Positions 53,495 through 62,852 of a stretch of 64,000 nt of DNA are shown one piece after another. The stretch lies in NCBI GenBank assembly GCA_947502815.1, contig CANNBH010000001.1:2390818-2454817 (forward strand), given 5' to 3'. Source of the stretch: an uncultured Erythrobacter sp. (GTDB lineage: Bacteria; Pseudomonadota; Alphaproteobacteria; Sphingomonadales; Sphingomonadaceae). Position 1 is the stretch's first letter. Every line of letters begins with the position of its first letter. The notes beneath the pieces are model-generated. The model saw only the letters and a list, made by a program, of their open reading frames with translations, was not told the origin of the DNA and did no database searches. The translations under genes and the position numbers were made by a program.

Positions 53495-55237
53495 TTACAT
53501 TCGATCCACGGCCTCAACGCCCAATACGCGAAGCCCATTGCGAAGAACTTGCCCGATTGCGGCGGCTAGGAAAAGCCGAGATGAGGACAAACCCTTATCC
53601 TGTTTCAGGATGAACCGCTTTTCTGTGTCAGTGTTACCAAGGCTGTAGAAGGAATTGAGGTCGGTTGCGAGGTCATAGAGATAAAACGCAATCCGATGCG
53701 GCTCTCGCGCTTTGGCCGCTGCTTCCACTTCGCGCGGGAATTGCGCGGCACGCCGAATCAAGGCGATTTCCTCATCGCCCAGCTGAGCGATTCCATCCGC
53801 CGAAGGTGAAACGCCTTCGTCTTCTGCTGCCTTGCGAATGGTCGATTGAATCCGCGCATGGGCGTATTGAACGTACCAGACGGGGTTGTCTTTTGACGCT
53901 TCGACCACCTTGGCAAAGTCAAATTCCATCTGAGCTTCGGGTTTGCGGGTTAGCATGGTGAAACGCACCACGTCTTTGCCCACTTCATCAACCATATCGG
54001 CAATGGTGATGAAATTGCCCGAACGCTTGGACATTTTCACCGGCTCACCGCCGCGCATCAATTGCACCATTTGAACCAGCTTAACGTCAAATGGGGTGGC
54101 TTTGCCCTTCCCTTCTGACAAGGCCGCCACGGCCGCTTTGATCCGTTTCACGGTGCCTGCGTGATCCGCGCCCCAAATATCAATCAGCTCGTCAGCTTTT
54201 TCAGCCTTTTGCATGTGATAGGCCAGATCAGCGCCAAAATAGGTCCACGCGCCGTTGGATTTCTTAATCGGGCGGTCCTGATCATCGCCAAATTTGGTGG
54301 AACGGAACAGCGGCAATTCAACCGGCTCCCAATCTTCTGGCGGAGCTTTGCCCTTGGGCGCTTCAAGAACGCCGTCATAAACAAAGTCATGTTCGCGCAG
54401 CCACGCCTCTGCCGCATCAGGTTTTTTGGCCTCATGCAAGGCGGCTTCTGATGAGAATACATCGTGATGGATGCCAAGCATGGCGAGATCGGATTTGATC
54501 AGCTCCATCATCCGCGCAACTGCTTCGCTGCGAAACACCGGCAGCCATTCTTCTTCAGCGGCAGTCTTGAACCTATCGCCAAGCTGATTGGCCAAGGCTT
54601 CGCCGACTGGCACCAGATAATCACCGGGATACAGGCCTTCGGGAATGGCACCGATATCGTCGCCCAAGGCTTCGCGATACCGCAAATGCGCCGACCGAGC
54701 GAGCACATCGACCTGACCGCCTGCATCGTTGATGTAATATTCGCGGGTAACGTCATGCCCGGCAAATTCAAGCAAGCTCGAAAGCGCATCGCCAACAACC
54801 GCACCGCGGCAATGGCCCATATGCATCGGTCCGGTCGGATTGGCAGAAACATATTCGACATTGACCGACGTCCCAGCGCCGATTGTCGACCGTCCGTAAT
54901 CTTCACTCAGCGCAGCAATGGCCTGCAATTCATCCAGCCATGCCGCCGGATCGAGCCGGAGGTTGATAAATCCCGGCCCGGCAATCTCGGCGCTCAAAAT
55001 TCCAGCCTCAGCCTCAAGTTTTGCCGCGATCTGCTCTGCAAGGGCGCGCGGATTGGTCTTCGCCGGCTTTGCCAGCACCATTGCCGCGTTGGTCGCCAAA
55101 TCGCCATGGGAGGGATCGCGCGGCGGCTCCAGCGTCACATTTTTGAATGAGGCGTCGGCAGGCAAGACCCCGTCGCTTACCAAGGCGGTCAGGACGGTGT
55201 CGATCGTGCCCGAAAAGGCAGCGTACAAAGTTTTCAT
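53495..55237 (-). CDS. argS: Arginyl-tRNA synthetase
   Basis: 580 aa class I synthetase charging tRNA-Arg. The N-terminal Add-1 domain begins MKTLYAAFSG; the HIGH motif appears as ANPTGPMHMGHCRG, followed by YYINDAGGQVDVLARS; the KMSKS region is VKMSKRSGNFITI. The anticodon-binding domain ends in the typical VLGVEAVDRM. The frame is open upstream to 55321. ATG at 55246 (adding MTD) or 55237 are the plausible starts; I chose the latter because GAG precedes it at a suitable distance. Confidence 0.95.
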   Translation of the reverse strand: MKTLYAAFSGTIDTVLTALVSDGVLPADASFKNVTLEPPRDPSHGDLATNAAMVLAKPAKTNPRALAEQIAAKLEAEAGILSAEIAGPGFINLRLDPAAWLDELQAIAALSEDYGRSTIGAGTSVNVEYVSANPTGPMHMGHCRGAVVGDALSSLLEFAGHDVTREYYINDAGGQVDVLARSAHLRYREALGDDIGAIPEGLYPGDYLVPVGEALANQLGDRFKTAAEEEWLPVFRSEAVARMMELIKSDLAMLGIHHDVFSSEAALHEAKKPDAAEAWLREHDFVYDGVLEAPKGKAPPEDWEPVELPLFRSTKFGDDQDRPIKKSNGAWTYFGADLAYHMQKAEKADELIDIWGADHAGTVKRIKAAVAALSEGKGKATPFDVKLVQMVQLMRGGEPVKMSKRSGNFITIADMVDEVGKDVVRFTMLTRKPEAQMEFDFAKVVEASKDNPVWYVQYAHARIQSTIRKAAEDEGVSPSADGIAQLGDEEIALIRRAAQFPREVEAAAKAREPHRIAFYLYDLATDLNSFYSLGNTDTEKRFILKQDKGLSSSRLFLAAAIGQVLRNGLRVLGVEAVDRM

Positions 55238-55419
55238 ATCGGTCATCTCAAGGGCGCAACTAGCGCAATACAAGCAAGGGACAAAGGTCGAATTGGAACG
55301 GCAATCAGCGCAGGCCGCCACAAACGCGGGTGCGAATGGCCAAAAGCGCTGTTTGAAAGCAAATGAGCTGCATTAAAGAGCCAGATGCCGATGCGGGGAA
55401 AATGCGCCCGCAGGCAGGC

Positions 55420-56070
55420 TTAGCGGGTGGCGTTATACGCCAATTGCTCTTCGGTCAGTTGAAAACCAACCAGCATTTCAAACCGGGTGCGCGCAATCGC
55501 GGCGCGCACTTCGGGATTGGCCAGCGGGTCAAGCGCCGCCTCTGGATCGCCGGCCCGTCGTCGTCGGGTGATCCGTTCACGAATATCTTCGGGCAAAGAC
55601 GCTGCCGCGCGGTCAACGAATGAACCGGCCTTGGCGCTTGCTTGGGCGCGTTCTTGTCCGTCGGCAAAGGTCAATGTGACCTCTCCCACACGTTTGGTCA
55701 CCACGGCGCTGCCGCCTTGCAGCACTGTGACAAAATAGGGCAGCGTTACGGTGCGTGCACCGCGCACATCGGTGCGCCGGGCAAGCACGTTAAATGTCGC
55801 CTCGGAATAGACCTTGTCAGTTGTGTCATCGCAGGTCGAACGCAGATTGGTCATGGATGCAGAGACATCAAGATTGGCCGCAGCCCGGTTGCCCTCAGCG
55901 CGGAATGTCGTCACGTCGCCGGTGTAGTTGGGGATACCAACCGCCGGGCATGATGTCAGAACAGACGTAACGCCGACGCCCTGATCAACGACCAGCTCAC
56001 CCTCTTGCGCACAGGCGCCAAGAGCAGCGATCATTGCAATCAAAGGTAAAGCACTTGCGCGAAACGTCAT
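55420..56070 (-). CDS. Putative lipoprotein, function unknown
   Basis: 216 aa. The N-terminus MTFRASALPLIAMIAALGAC is a lipoprotein signal with lipobox LGAC (cysteine at residue 20). The mature part has two further cysteines in the first third (SCPAVGIPNYTG, RSTCDDTT) that might pair, beta-rich stretches (RTVTLPYFVTVLQG), and a helical Arg-rich C-terminal half (DIRERITRRRRAGDPEAALD). No family recognised. It is divergent from ispH and lies about 180 bp from argS. Confidence 0.8.
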   Translation of the reverse strand: MTFRASALPLIAMIAALGACAQEGELVVDQGVGVTSVLTSCPAVGIPNYTGDVTTFRAEGNRAAANLDVSASMTNLRSTCDDTTDKVYSEATFNVLARRTDVRGARTVTLPYFVTVLQGGSAVVTKRVGEVTLTFADGQERAQASAKAGSFVDRAAASLPEDIRERITRRRRAGDPEAALDPLANPEVRAAIARTRFEMLVGFQLTEEQLAYNATR

Positions 56071-56171
56071 GGGAGAGACACCCTTAAAAATATTGTCCAA
56101 TTTGGCGACCATTTTCGCCAGACACGAACCCGCCCTAGCGAGACGAGGAGCAAAGCGCTAGAGGGAGAGAT

Positions 56172-57152
56172 ATGAACGCACCCTTTCAAGATTCCGTCTC
56201 TACATCTGTCACCGCAAGCGAACCGCTCAACTTGCTGATCGCTGCGCCGCGTGGTTTCTGCGCCGGGGTCGACCGGGCGATTGAGATTGTTGAGAAATCG
56301 CTCGAGCGTTATGGCGCTCCCGTCTATGTTCGTCACGAAATCGTCCACAACAAATATGTTGTCGAAGGGCTGAAGGCAAAGGGCGCGATTTTCGTCAAGG
56401 AATTGGACGAAGTGCCCGGCGATGCGCCGGTTGTGTTCAGCGCGCATGGCGTTCCCAAAGCGGTTCCGGCAGAGGCCGAACGGCGCAATATGATTTATCT
56501 AGATGCCACCTGCCCGTTGGTTTCGAAAGTTCACCGGCAAGCCGAGCGGCAGCTGGAAAAAGGGCGGCACATTATCTTTATTGGCCATGAAGGCCATCCA
56601 GAAGTGATCGGCACCATGGGTCAGGTCGAGCCGGGTGAAATGACACTGGTCGAAACCATCGATGATGTCGGCAAACTCCCCTTCGACACGCAAGAGCCAC
56701 TGGCCTATCTCACGCAGACCACCTTGTCGGTCGATGATACACGCGAAGTGATCCAGGCGCTTGAAAAGCGCTATCCCAATATTCGCGGGCCCAAGGCAGA
56801 GGATATTTGTTACGCCACGTCCAACCGCCAAGCGGCGGTAAAGGAGCTCGCGCGCGATTGCGATCTGGTGCTGGTCGTTGGAGCGCCCAACAGCTCCAAT
56901 TCGCTGCGCCTTGTCGAAGTCGCCGAACGGTTGGGCACGCCGGGCAAACTGATCCAACGGGCTGAAGAGATTGATCCGACATGGCTCGACGGAGTGCGGA
57001 CTGTCGGTCTGACCGCGGGCGCGTCTGCACCGGAAATTCTGGTCCGCGAAGTGGTTGATGCGCTGGCCAAACTGCGCCCAATCCGCGAAGAGACAATCAC
57101 TGCGGCGGAAGAGAAAATGGTCTTCAAATTGCCGCGTCAGTTGACCGAATAA
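56172..57152 (+). CDS. ispH: 4-hydroxy-3-methylbut-2-enyl diphosphate reductase
   Basis: 326 aa iron-sulfur enzyme, last step of the MEP isoprenoid pathway, giving IPP and DMAPP. The three cluster cysteines are C30 ([11 protein letters not shown]), C114 ([10 protein letters not shown]) and C213 ([10 protein letters not shown]); [21 protein letters not shown] and [10 protein letters not shown] are also in place. GAGGGAGAG precedes the ATG. It leads a likely transcript with thrB (19-bp gap) and rnhA (26-bp gap), an arrangement frequent in alphaproteobacteria. Confidence 0.97.
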   Translation: MNAPFQDSVSTSVTASEPLNLLIAAPRGFCAGVDRAIEIVEKSLERYGAPVYVRHEIVHNKYVVEGLKAKGAIFVKELDEVPGDAPVVFSAHGVPKAVPAEAERRNMIYLDATCPLVSKVHRQAERQLEKGRHIIFIGHEGHPEVIGTMGQVEPGEMTLVETIDDVGKLPFDTQEPLAYLTQTTLSVDDTREVIQALEKRYPNIRGPKAEDICYATSNRQAAVKELARDCDLVLVVGAPNSSNSLRLVEVAERLGTPGKLIQRAEEIDPTWLDGVRTVGLTAGASAPEILVREVVDALAKLRPIREETITAAEEKMVFKLPRQLTE

Positions 57153-57171
57153 TCCGGACTGGGCGCGCGCA

Positions 57172-58143
57172 ATGGCTGTGTACACGCATTTGGGTGCAGA
57201 GGAGCTGGCACAGCTTATCCGGCACTATGACATCGGAGAATTGGTTTCGGCCAAGGGGATTGCTGAAGGCGTTTCCAATTCCAACTGGCTGATCGACACG
57301 TCCGGCTCAGACGGAAGCGGCGCGCGCTATATCCTGACCATGTATGAGCGCCGCATTGAGCTGAGCGATCTGCCCTATTTTTTGGGGCTGCTCGACCACC
57401 TATCGGCAAAGGGATGCCCGGTTCCGCGCACCATCCATGACCGCAGCGGCGCGGCGTTCCGGATGCTGGACGGCAAAGCGATCGCCTTGATCGAATTCCT
57501 CCCCGGTGTTTCGCCCAACACGCCATCACCGGAACAGGCCTTTGCCGTGGGGCAGACATTGGCGCGCCTTCATCATGCAAGCGCCGATTACCCATTGAGC
57601 CGCGCCAACACGATGGGGTTTGCAGACAATTTGGCCGTGCTCGAGCAATGCGGTGCAGCGCGCCTCGCATCAATCAACCCAGCCCTGCCTGCCATTATAG
57701 AGCCCGCGCGCGCCGCAGCCGCGCTCGACCTAACCGATTTACCGGCCACACAAATCCATGCCGATATGTTTCCGGACAATGTCCTAATGCTGGGCGACGA
57801 GGTAACGGGGCTCATCGATTTCTACTTTGCCTGCACCGGACCAATGGCGCTGGATTTGGCCGTGACGCATGCAGCATGGGGCTTTGACGCCGTGAGCGGA
57901 GCCTACGATCCCGATTGCGGCGGCGCGATATTGCGCGGGTACACAAGCGTTAGACCGCTAAGCGAAGCGGAACGCGCTCTGCTGCCCGACATAGCCAAGG
58001 GCGCAGCCTTGCGATTCGTGGCAAGCCGCGCCGAGGACTGGCTCGACACGCCAGATGACGCTCTTGTTATACGCAAGGACCCAATGCAATTCGTCTCAAG
58101 GTGGCACTTTTACGACGAACATGGCGCTGACATCTTTGCCTGA
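57172..58143 (+). CDS. thrB: Homoserine kinase, ThrB2 (aminoglycoside phosphotransferase fold)
   Basis: 323 aa kinase phosphorylating homoserine in threonine synthesis. It belongs to the APH-like class rather than the GHMP class: the catalytic loop is [12 protein letters not shown] (H-x-D-x4-N) and the metal Asp is in [28 protein letters not shown] and [10 protein letters not shown] form the nucleotide site. Context (ispH - thrB - rnhA) is the usual alphaproteobacterial one, which argues for ThrB over other APH-type kinases. Confidence 0.93.
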   Translation: MAVYTHLGAEELAQLIRHYDIGELVSAKGIAEGVSNSNWLIDTSGSDGSGARYILTMYERRIELSDLPYFLGLLDHLSAKGCPVPRTIHDRSGAAFRMLDGKAIALIEFLPGVSPNTPSPEQAFAVGQTLARLHHASADYPLSRANTMGFADNLAVLEQCGAARLASINPALPAIIEPARAAAALDLTDLPATQIHADMFPDNVLMLGDEVTGLIDFYFACTGPMALDLAVTHAAWGFDAVSGAYDPDCGGAILRGYTSVRPLSEAERALLPDIAKGAALRFVASRAEDWLDTPDDALVIRKDPMQFVSRWHFYDEHGADIFA

Positions 58144-58169
58144 AGCAGCAAATTCGGCATGGGGGCGGT

Positions 58170-58613
58170 ATGAAGAGAGTTGAAATATTCACCGATGGCG
58201 CCTGCAAAGGCAATCCCGGCCCCGGCGGCTGGGGCGTGTTGCTGCGCATGGGCGGCCACGAAAAAGAGCTGTGCGGCGCAGAAGCCGATACCACCAACAA
58301 TCGGATGGAAATGACCGCAGCGATAGAAGGCCTGTCCGCCTTGATCGAACCGTGCGCGGTCGATCTGTATTCCGATAGCAAATATGTTTTGGACGGAATG
58401 ACCAAATGGGTCGAAGGCTGGAAACGCCGCGGCTGGGTCAATGCCAGCAAGAAACCGGTGCGCAATTCCGATCTGTGGCATAAATTGATCGACGTGGCTG
58501 AACGGCACGACGTGTCGTGGCATTGGGTGAAAGGGCATTCTGGCCATCCAGAAAACGACCGCGTCGACAAACTGGCCAGCGACGAGGCCGAACGGATCGC
58601 AGCCGAAGCTTAA
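58170..58613 (+). CDS. rnhA: Ribonuclease HI
   Basis: 147 aa endonuclease that degrades the RNA strand of RNA-DNA hybrids. Catalytic residues D9 ([16 protein letters not shown]), E47 ([10 protein letters not shown]), D69 ([10 protein letters not shown]) and D133 (DRVDKLA), plus H123 in KGHSGH, are all present. The basic protrusion ([18 protein letters not shown]) is also kept. Length is normal. Followed by a hairpin terminator. Confidence 0.97.
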   Translation: MKRVEIFTDGACKGNPGPGGWGVLLRMGGHEKELCGAEADTTNNRMEMTAAIEGLSALIEPCAVDLYSDSKYVLDGMTKWVEGWKRRGWVNASKKPVRNSDLWHKLIDVAERHDVSWHWVKGHSGHPENDRVDKLASDEAERIAAEA

Positions 58614-58618
58614 AACCA

Positions 58619-58652
58619 AAACGGGCGCGCCACTTTCGTGACACGCCCGTTT
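58619..58652 (+). terminator. Bidirectional terminator between rnhA and the YegP-like gene
   Basis: AAACGGGCG (58619-58627) pairs with CGCCCGTTT (58644-58652); inside, CAC-TTTC-GTG can extend the hairpin after a small internal loop. It is flanked by A-rich sequence on the left and TTTAACTTTAG on the right and lies between two convergent genes. Confidence 0.8.
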
Positions 58653-58673
58653 AACTTTAGCGAAGGCGCAGTT

Positions 58674-58850
58674 TTAGCTGTTGTCTTCGGTTGGCGCGCT
58701 AGGGCCGTTTTTCTGGATCGAAGCAATAGCGTTCTTAGCGCTGTCTTTGCTCGAATAGCCTTGAGTCGAAAACATAATTTCGGAATTGTAGCTGAAGCGT
58801 GCACGAAACTCGCCTGCTTTATCCTTATAAATTTCAAACTTATGAGCCAT
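58674..58850 (-). CDS. YegP family protein (DUF1508)
   Basis: 58 aa single-repeat member of the DUF1508 family. The pattern FEIYKDKAGEFRARFSYNSE then GYSSKDSAKNAIASIQKNG matches the family core (FxxxKdxxGxxxFrxxaxNGe ... GYxsksxaxngIxsVkkN). Function is unproven. Clear ribosome-binding site AAGGAGAG before the ATG. It is convergent with rnhA across a terminator and is probably monocistronic. Confidence 0.85.
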   Translation of the reverse strand: MAHKFEIYKDKAGEFRARFSYNSEIMFSTQGYSSKDSAKNAIASIQKNGPSAPTEDNS

Positions 58851-58913
58851 GATCGCTCTCCTTATCGCCATGTTGAACTTGGAAGTGTATCTTACAGATG
58901 AAGCTGGGGATGG

Positions 58914-60038
58914 CTACCCTGCTGCGCGCGCTTTTGAGGCAGAAAATCGGGCCGGGGCGTAATTTGATGTATCAATAGTGCGGGTCAGCGCGTCGGGGCT
59001 TTGCTCCAACAAGACCTGCGCACCCAACCGGGCAGCAGCCGGAGCCGTCTGAATGCCAAACCCACCCTGCCCCGCAAACCAATCAAAACCCGCCACATCG
59101 GGATCGGGGCCATAAATGGGGAGGCGGTCGGGAGCGAAGCTTCTCAGCCCAGCCCAGCGCCGTTCCACTGCGAGGATGCGCCAATCGGTGACAGCCTCAA
59201 ACCGGTCGATGGCCAGCGCTACATCGATTTCTTCGGGCGCGGCATCACACGGGCTGGATGGGGTTTCGTCATGCGGGCTAAGCCAAAGTCGCCCATTGTC
59301 GGATTTGAAGTAAAACCCGCCAGAGATATCCAGCACCAAAGGCATGTCATCAGGAACGACCGGATCGACCCGCAATTGCACGACCGTGCGGCGCTTTGGC
59401 TCAATGCCCAGAGGTTGAGCCCCTGCGCGCTGCGCGATAACATCAGCCCAAGCGCCCGCTGCGTTGACGACCCGAGCGGCGCGGTAGGTGCCTGCGCTTT
59501 GAGTGGTGATGCGCCAGCAGCCTCGTTCCCAATCAACCGCTCCGACCATCGCGCGGCACATGAGTTTGACGCCGCCATCTTTAAGCGCCTTGAGATAATG
59601 TTGGTGCAACCCGGCGACATCGATGTCGGCGCAGGCAGGCTCCCAGATGGCGTCATTCCATTCTGGGCGGATATTGGGAACTTTCGCACTCAATCTATCG
59701 CGGTCCAGCCGTTCAATCGTCACACCGGTCCCAGAGAATTGTTCGACGAAGCCGTCCATAGAGGGCCGGTCTTCGCCGCGACCGATATAAAGCGCCCCTC
59801 GCTTTCGAAGAAATCCGTTATCGCGCAGGTAGTTTCCCGAAGCCAACGTTAAGGGAACCACGCCAGGCCCTCCATAACACTCTTCCCAAAACGCGGCCGA
59901 ACGCCCGGTCGCGTGATACCCCGGCATATCCTCCGCCTCTAACACCAGCACGTTTGCAAAAGGTGCCAGTTCAGCAGCGAGGCTGGCCCCAGCCATCCCC
60001 GCACCGACAATCGCAAAATCGTAGATCGTCTCGGCCAT
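58914..60038 (-). CDS. FAD-dependent oxidoreductase, DAO family
   Basis: 374 aa. The dinucleotide-binding motif AIVGAGMAGASLAAELAPFA is near residue 9, followed by the acidic end of strand 2 (LVLEAEDMPG). The mid-region VVNAAGAWADVIAQRAG and the C-terminal FDWFAGQGGFGIQTAPAAAR are the standard DAO-family FAD contacts. Members include D-amino acid, glycine and sarcosine oxidoreductases; the substrate cannot be assigned. No signal peptide. It lies 2 bp downstream of the hydrolase gene, so they are probably co-transcribed. Confidence 0.88.
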   Translation of the reverse strand: MAETIYDFAIVGAGMAGASLAAELAPFANVLVLEAEDMPGYHATGRSAAFWEECYGGPGVVPLTLASGNYLRDNGFLRKRGALYIGRGEDRPSMDGFVEQFSGTGVTIERLDRDRLSAKVPNIRPEWNDAIWEPACADIDVAGLHQHYLKALKDGGVKLMCRAMVGAVDWERGCWRITTQSAGTYRAARVVNAAGAWADVIAQRAGAQPLGIEPKRRTVVQLRVDPVVPDDMPLVLDISGGFYFKSDNGRLWLSPHDETPSSPCDAAPEEIDVALAIDRFEAVTDWRILAVERRWAGLRSFAPDRLPIYGPDPDVAGFDWFAGQGGFGIQTAPAAARLGAQVLLEQSPDALTRTIDTSNYAPARFSASKARAAG

Positions 60039-60040
60039 TG

Positions 60041-61051
60041 TTATGCCGGGACCGCCTTTGGCGCAGCTGTTTCGAGAAATGCCGCAATCTCGCGCATCAT
60101 CTGTCCGCGCACCGCGTCCACCTCGCGCAGGATTTCGTGATGCGCTTCGTCACCAAAGGCGAGCAGCTGCCCATGCGGCAAACGCTGCGCTGCTTTCACA
60201 TTTGCATCATGGCTGACCAATTTGTCGGACGATGTCGACACGATCAGGACAGGGACCTTCACCGCCTCCATCGCGCCTGCCTCCTCCAGCCTGCTCCAAG
60301 AGGCGTAGGCCCTCTCAACCCAGCGCCAGCTGGCGGGGCCCATCACCAATTCTGGCCGGGCATCACGCCACCACAATTCATCATCATATCGATCTTTGTC
60401 ATGGGTCAACAGATCCGCGCGATCTGCGGGCAATTCTCCCGGTTTCTCGCTCCATTTCCAAGCTTGCCGGGTGGGATCACCCACCACATTCATGAATTTC
60501 GCCACCCCGTGCAGAAACGGCAGCGGGAGCGGGGGACCGCTCATACCCAGCATCGGCGCGCTTAAGAACACGGCATCCGGGGACAGTCTTTGATCAACCA
60601 ATGCGCGCATAATCAAATGCCCGCCCATCGAATGTCCGGCCAGAATGTGCGGACCCGGCACTTCGGCCACCCATTGCTGCCAGATATGCGCCAGATCATC
60701 GACCCACGTGGTGAAATCATCGATATGGCCGGTGAACGCATCTTTACCTAGCCGCCCCGACCCGGCCTGCCCGCGCCAATCCGACGCGGTAACGCGCCAT
60801 CCTGCGCGGTGCCATTCTTCCAGACTTTCGAGATATTTCTCATAGGTGTCACCGCGCCCCGGCATGAACAGGATCGATCCGCGTGGGCTACCAACACTGC
60901 CTTCCTCTGCTGCGCCGGGCCAATCGATCCGACGCACAACATGGCCATCGGCGGCGTTCCAGCTGCTTTCCACCGCGTGGAGAGGGATCGCGCGGCGATC
61001 GATTGCTGTTGCATTGCTCAAAGGTGGTTCCTCGATATTGCTAACGGCCAT
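60041..61051 (-). CDS. Alpha/beta hydrolase (lysophospholipase/monoacylglycerol lipase-like)
   Basis: 336 aa. The nucleophile elbow is AGHSMGGHLIMRAL (Ser about 146); SILFMPGRGDTYEKYLESLE is the oxyanion-side loop seen in PldB-like hydrolases, SSDKLVS supplies the Asp and FGDEAHHEILRE the His. About 30 N-terminal residues precede the fold. It looks cytoplasmic. Upstream partner of the FAD oxidoreductase gene (2-bp gap). Substrate, probably a lipid ester, is inferred only from family resemblance. Confidence 0.85.
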   Translation of the reverse strand: MAVSNIEEPPLSNATAIDRRAIPLHAVESSWNAADGHVVRRIDWPGAAEEGSVGSPRGSILFMPGRGDTYEKYLESLEEWHRAGWRVTASDWRGQAGSGRLGKDAFTGHIDDFTTWVDDLAHIWQQWVAEVPGPHILAGHSMGGHLIMRALVDQRLSPDAVFLSAPMLGMSGPPLPLPFLHGVAKFMNVVGDPTRQAWKWSEKPGELPADRADLLTHDKDRYDDELWWRDARPELVMGPASWRWVERAYASWSRLEEAGAMEAVKVPVLIVSTSSDKLVSHDANVKAAQRLPHGQLLAFGDEAHHEILREVDAVRGQMMREIAAFLETAAPKAVPA

Positions 61052-61168
61052 CCTAACCAGATGCCCCTGATCTTGGTTACTATTTAGTAAGCACTCACCT
61101 GTAGCACCGCCATCAACGAAGAAAACGCGAAGGCAATTCCCTTCGATTTACTTTTTGACGGGGGCCAC

Positions 61169-61648
61169 ATGTTGATGACTTTTATTCACTACGGACTGCT
61201 GGTTGCCTTGGCAATTGCGCTGATCGTTGCCGCTGTGACTGATCTTCAGCGCCGCCAAATCGACAATTGGTTGAATATCGGAATCGCGCTTGGAGCGCCG
61301 GTGTTCTGGTGGGCCAGCGGCCTATCCTTATGGCCAGATGTGGCAATGCAGTTTGGCATCGCCGTCTTAGCCTTCGGATTTTTCGCAGGATTGTTTGCCT
61401 TGCGCCTTATGGGCGGCGGGGACGTAAAATTACTTACAGCCTTGGCCCTTTGGATTGAACCCAATGCATTCTTGCAGTTGCTGTTGATTATGGCGCTGGC
61501 AGGAGGGGCATTGACCATCGTGATGGGCGCTTATCACTTCCTGCAGCAGCAAAAAGAACGCCTCGCGATCCCTTATGGTGTCGCGATCGCATTTGGCGCG
61601 CTGTGGGTGCTTTTTCCAAAATTAATTGCGGTACCGACCTTTGCTTAG
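61169..61648 (+). CDS. cpaA: Prepilin peptidase CpaA/TadV
   Basis: 159 aa membrane aspartyl protease of the minimal TadV type that processes Flp-type prepilins. Several membrane segments carry the two catalytic Asp motifs: VTDLQRRQIDNWLN near residue 24 and LMGGGDVKLLTALALW near 80 (the GxGD motif). Located upstream of cpaB and cpaC in a Tad pilus locus. No pilin (flp/pilA) gene is visible between it and the hydrolase gene, so the pilin must be elsewhere or beyond the window. Confidence 0.9.
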   Translation: MLMTFIHYGLLVALAIALIVAAVTDLQRRQIDNWLNIGIALGAPVFWWASGLSLWPDVAMQFGIAVLAFGFFAGLFALRLMGGGDVKLLTALALWIEPNAFLQLLLIMALAGGALTIVMGAYHFLQQQKERLAIPYGVAIAFGALWVLFPKLIAVPTFA

Positions 61649-61734
61649 GGTCCGCCGTGAACCCGATCTTAACCAATTCGGACTTAACGACTGTAAGCAT
61701 ACCCGCCCGAAAATTCTTGGGGCCGACATTAGGG

Positions 61735-61746
61735 GGCTAATTAGCC
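61735..61746. promoter_or_regulatory. Palindrome over the cpaB ribosome-binding site
   Basis: GGCTAATTAGCC, a perfect 12-bp palindrome, abuts the cpaB ATG and shares its first bases with the AGGGGG ribosome-binding sequence (61731-61736). The 98-bp cpaA-cpaB gap also holds two copies of CTTAAC 15 bp apart (about 61668 and 61683), resembling CtrA half sites but wrongly spaced for a full site. Whether the palindrome is an operator or a translation-control hairpin is open. Confidence 0.35.
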
Positions 61747-62841
61747 ATGGATAGGAAGAAACTGGTTCTGTTGCTTGGTGCACTGGTTGTTGCAATCGGT
61801 AGCGCGTTCCTTGCGCGGAGCATGTTCGCAGGTGATGGTGCGCCATCAGCAGAGGCCGCCGTGCCAGAACAACAAGGTCCAAAAGTGTTGGTCGCTAACC
61901 GCGCCCTTCCCGTTGGCACCATCATCACAGCAGATGCGATGGGTTACCAAGAATGGCCCGAAGAGCTTGTTCAAGACGCCTACTTTATTGAAGGCGAATC
62001 TGACATGAGCGGTTTGCTCGGTACTGTTGTTCGTTTCCCGGTCACCGCTGGTGAGCCCGTTACTCAAGGTTCTTTGGTGAGCCCTGGTGATCGCGGTTTC
62101 CTCGCTGCGGCGCTTGGCCCTGGCATGCGCGCTGTAACAGTGCCCGTGTCAGCCAAAACCGGTGTTGCTGGCTTTGTCTTCCCGGGTGACCGCGTCGACA
62201 TGGTTCTTACGCAAACAGTTGAAGGCGAAGGCCGCCCCTTGAAGGCTGCTGAAACGGTTTTGCGCAATCTGCGCGTTCTGGCCACCGACCAAACCACCGA
62301 ACAAGTGTCCGATGAAGAGGGCAAGACTGTTGTCCGCGCATTCCGAACCGTCACTCTCGAAGTGACACCGGAAATCGCCGAAAAGGTCGCTGTTGCCCAG
62401 ACTATTGGTCAGCTAACTTTGGTGCTGCGTTCTATCGCCGATAACCAAGCCGAATTGGAACGCGCTATTGCCGCTGGCGATGTGCAAATTCCCGAGAACG
62501 CTTCGGCTGAGGAAGAAGAACGCATCCTGCGCACGGCCATGGGTCAACCAGTGGATAGCGGTTCGACATTCTCAACCGGCGGCGATGTTTCACGCTTCCA
62601 ACGCCGCAATGTTCCGGCTCAAGATGACGGCAACCGCCGCGCCGCACCTGCAACGGCTCCTGCACTGGGCGTTCCTGCCCAAGTTAACGGCGCCCCTGTC
62701 AGGACCGGTCCAACGGTCCGCGTGACTCGCGGTAAAGCCACCACTGAAGTGCCAGTTGGCGGTTCGGTAAGCACGGCAACCGCTCGCGGTGCCGGCCAAG
62801 TGAGCCAGACCACACCTGCTGCTGGCCTGACGGTTCGCTGA
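61747..62841 (+). CDS. cpaB: Flp pilus assembly protein CpaB (RcpC)
   Basis: 364 aa. One N-terminal membrane segment (about 5-28, LVLLLGALVVAIGSAFLA) is followed by a SAF-like domain (KVLVANRALPVGTIITADAM, about 46-65), LLGTVVRFPVTAGEPVTQGS and the RcpC/CpaB domain (VSAKTGVAGFVFPGDRVDMV). The C-terminal ~100 residues are Thr/Ala/Pro-rich and low in complexity. CpaB links inner-membrane Tad components to the CpaC secretin (family knowledge). Gap to cpaC is 11 bp. Confidence 0.94.
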   Translation: MDRKKLVLLLGALVVAIGSAFLARSMFAGDGAPSAEAAVPEQQGPKVLVANRALPVGTIITADAMGYQEWPEELVQDAYFIEGESDMSGLLGTVVRFPVTAGEPVTQGSLVSPGDRGFLAAALGPGMRAVTVPVSAKTGVAGFVFPGDRVDMVLTQTVEGEGRPLKAAETVLRNLRVLATDQTTEQVSDEEGKTVVRAFRTVTLEVTPEIAEKVAVAQTIGQLTLVLRSIADNQAELERAIAAGDVQIPENASAEEEERILRTAMGQPVDSGSTFSTGGDVSRFQRRNVPAQDDGNRRAAPATAPALGVPAQVNGAPVRTGPTVRVTRGKATTEVPVGGSVSTATARGAGQVSQTTPAAGLTVR

Positions 62842-62852
62842 GGAAAATGATC

